15,936 nt of DNA, taken from positions 1-15,936 of the forward strand of contig JACNJG010000120.1 in the NCBI GenBank assembly GCA_014382685.1, written 5' to 3'. A program made the translations under genes and the position numbers. The notes beneath the pieces were generated by a model, which made no database searches, was not told where the DNA came from, and saw only the letters and a list, made by a program, of their open reading frames with translations. Shown here in pieces: positions 14,326-15,936 of the stretch (positions within the stretch are counted from its first letter, which is position 1; each line of letters begins with the position of its first letter). The DNA is from Candidatus Cloacimonadota bacterium. GTDB lineage: Bacteria; Cloacimonadota; Cloacimonadia; JGIOTU-2.

Positions 14326-15864
14326 ATGAAAAAAATATCACTCTCACCAAGTGGAAAAGAGTACCCACTTCCAACCGAAGCTGAATCTTCAAAAGAATTA
14401 GAAGAACTTAAGAGAATAACAGATGAACAAAGAAAGTTAGGACGAAAAATCGTAGCTGTGCAGGGAATGGGCTTTGTCGGCTGCGTGATGGCAGCAGTCG
14501 TTGCAGATGCAGCTGATGATGAAGGAAATCCACTCTATTTTGTGCACGGTCAGCAAAGAGCTTCTCTACGTTCCTTTTGGAAAGTGCCTGTTATCAATCA
14601 GGGAATCCCACCAGTCAATTCCTCCGACGCAGAAGTGCCGATAATATTTCATAGAACTGTAGTTGAAAGGAAAACATTGAGAGCAACATGGCTCAATTAT
14701 GCCTACGAAGTTGCAGATATTGCAGTAGTTGATATTCAGTTGGATGCCACAAAACCAGCATTTGGTGATGCATCACAGGGCTATTGTGATCTTTCTGCTT
14801 TCCGGGATGGAATGAAGAATCTTGGTAAGCACATTTCTCCTGAATGTCTTATTTTAGTAGAAACAACTGTCCCACCCGGAACATGTGAAAACGTCGTGAA
14901 GCCCCTTATTGAAGAAGAGTTCACCAAACGTGGAATTGATATAGAAAAAAATCCTCCTTTGATCGCACATTCTTATGAACGGGTTATGCCAGGCGCTAAA
15001 TATGTGAGTTCTATACGAGATTTCTGGCGTGTGTTTTCCGGAGTGAACGAAAAGAGCAAAGATATTGCACGTGAGTTTTTAAACAATATTCTCGATACGG
15101 AGAGATATCCTCTCACTGAACTGGATAACACAAATGCATCGGAACTCTCCAAAGTTATGGAAAATTCATATCGCGCGACGAATATTGCACTCACTCTTGA
15201 ATGGGCAAAATGTGCCGAGAAAATAGGTGTTGATATTCACAAAGTACGTGCAGCGATCCGCAAACGTAAGGGAACGCATGATAACCTATTGCGTCCGAGT
15301 CTTGGTGTGGGGGGATATTGTCTCACGAAGGATCCTGTGCTTGCAAATTGGGCTATGGGTGCTATTTTTCATATTGATGACAAGCTGAAAATTGCAATAA
15401 ATTCTGTTGATATAAACGATACCATGCCCTTACATACAATTGATCTTATCAAAGAAGAATATCCTGAATTAAAGGATGTTAAAATTGCTGTTTTGGGTGT
15501 TTCCTATTTAGAAAATTTGGGAGACACGCGACACTCACCATCCGAGACTTTGATAAAGTTTTTAAACGAGTTTTGGGCAATCGTCAAAACTCATGATCCT
15601 TATGTGGAGTACTGGGCAGAGATGGAAAATGTTCCAATTGAGAAATCAATATCCGATACGCTAAAAGATGCAGATGTAGCAATTCTTGCTGTTGGGCATT
15701 CGGAATACCTCGAGCTCGACCCGGATGAGGTAGTTAAGATGACTGGGAAAAAACCTCTTATAATTGATTGCTCTAATTTTCTTAATGATGAGAAAATTAA
15801 GAAATACCTTAAAGCCGGATGCAAAGTGAAAGGTGTGGGGAAGGGACATATTGGGACGCTGTGA
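14326..15864 (+). CDS. Divergent nucleotide-sugar dehydrogenase (UDP-glucose/GDP-mannose dehydrogenase family)
   Basis: This 512-aa cytoplasmic enzyme is expected to oxidise the C6 hydroxyl of a nucleotide sugar to a uronate for surface glycans. An N-terminal extension of about 40 residues precedes the Rossmann loop GMGFVG (47-52). The middle contains ETTVPPGTCE and NASELSKVMENSYRATNIAL, the substrate and dimer region. The catalytic cysteine is Cys332 in LGVGGYCLTKDP, and the C-terminal UDP-binding-type domain contains IAVLGVSYLENLGDTRHSPS. The second Rossmann strand reads LYFVHGQQRAS and lacks the acidic residue that usually binds the NAD ribose, so cofactor use may differ. The family's usual length is about 390-450, and the excess lies at the N-terminus and in the 70-160 region. 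AAGGAG precedes the ATG, and a low-complexity repeat follows the stop. Confidence 0.9.
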   Translation: MKKISLSPSGKEYPLPTEAESSKELEELKRITDEQRKLGRKIVAVQGMGFVGCVMAAVVADAADDEGNPLYFVHGQQRASLRSFWKVPVINQGIPPVNSSDAEVPIIFHRTVVERKTLRATWLNYAYEVADIAVVDIQLDATKPAFGDASQGYCDLSAFRDGMKNLGKHISPECLILVETTVPPGTCENVVKPLIEEEFTKRGIDIEKNPPLIAHSYERVMPGAKYVSSIRDFWRVFSGVNEKSKDIAREFLNNILDTERYPLTELDNTNASELSKVMENSYRATNIALTLEWAKCAEKIGVDIHKVRAAIRKRKGTHDNLLRPSLGVGGYCLTKDPVLANWAMGAIFHIDDKLKIAINSVDINDTMPLHTIDLIKEEYPELKDVKIAVLGVSYLENLGDTRHSPSETLIKFLNEFWAIVKTHDPYVEYWAEMENVPIEKSISDTLKDADVAILAVGHSEYLELDPDEVVKMTGKKPLIIDCSNFLNDEKIKKYLKAGCKVKGVGKGHIGTL

Positions 15865-15865
15865 G

Positions 15866-15936
15866 GGGGAGACAAGGTGACTGAGAGACTTGGTGACTTT
15901 GCGATGGGGAGACTTGGAGACTGGGAGAGTGAGAGA
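15866..15936 (+). repeat. Degenerate low-complexity repeat (GGAGACTTG-type) at the window edge
   Basis: After the dehydrogenase stop the sequence is purine-rich and repeats GAGAC/TGAC cores at roughly 8-10-nt intervals: GGAGACAAG, TGACTGAGAGACTTGG, GGAGACTTGGAGACTGGGAGAG. There is no open frame or hairpin. From memory, similar tracts flank four-helix-bundle genes and strain-variable spots in environmental genomes. It continues past the window. Confidence 0.6.

Overview
This is a bacterial chromosome segment, AT-rich in most genes and in nearly all intergenic DNA, with Shine-Dalgarno sites of the AAGGA/GAGGT type. Several traits point to an uncultured member of the FCB group (Fibrobacterota-Chlorobiota-Bacteroidota), with Cloacimonadota as my best guess: a secreted papain-like protease built from lectin-like and repeated FN3-like modules, a UpxY-like NusG paralogue, a tiny RRM protein, and intergenic repeat types I associate with environmental assemblies. 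This placement is inference from gene style, not from a marker gene.

Left block, minus strand (4937 down to 1). A CPA2-type cation/proton antiporter is followed 14 nt later by a two-domain regulator (PTS EIIA type 2 plus a PII-like domain), and 8 nt later by a very long secreted C1A cysteine protease that runs off the left edge. The protease frame is open for 936 codons without a stop, so the region is one gene and not a set of small ORFs. The tight spacing suggests one transcript. The antiporter plus EIIA-PII pair looks like a transporter with its own phosphorylation- or nucleotide-sensing regulator.

Centre (5080-6256, plus strand). tadA, the tRNA wobble deaminase, ends inside a tRNA-Ser(GGA) gene. 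A second serine tRNA (CGA) follows. Next come an AT-rich leader, a compact RRM RNA-binding protein and a clear intrinsic terminator.

Right block (6344-15864, plus strand). A UpxY/RfaH-type specialised NusG is followed by a WbpE-like sugar aminotransferase, a small secreted protein of unknown function, the SAM-cycle pair ahcY-metK, a PHP-family phosphoesterase, a nucleotidyltransferase that overlaps an organophosphate/phosphate antiporter, and a divergent nucleotide-sugar dehydrogenase. The NusG paralogue, aminotransferase, cytidylyltransferase and sugar dehydrogenase suggest surface-polysaccharide synthesis, interleaved with methyl-cycle housekeeping genes. The transporter-cytidylyltransferase pair could import and activate a phospho- or phosphono-compound.

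Non-coding regions. The 360-nt gap at 12160-12519 holds decayed material: a fragment resembling the start of a four-helix-bundle (S23-type) protein, and a copy of a mobile-looking repeat beginning GTCATTCTGA. The last 70 nt of the window are a degenerate GGAGACTTG-type low-complexity repeat. I saw no CRISPR array, rRNA, IS element or phage gene.
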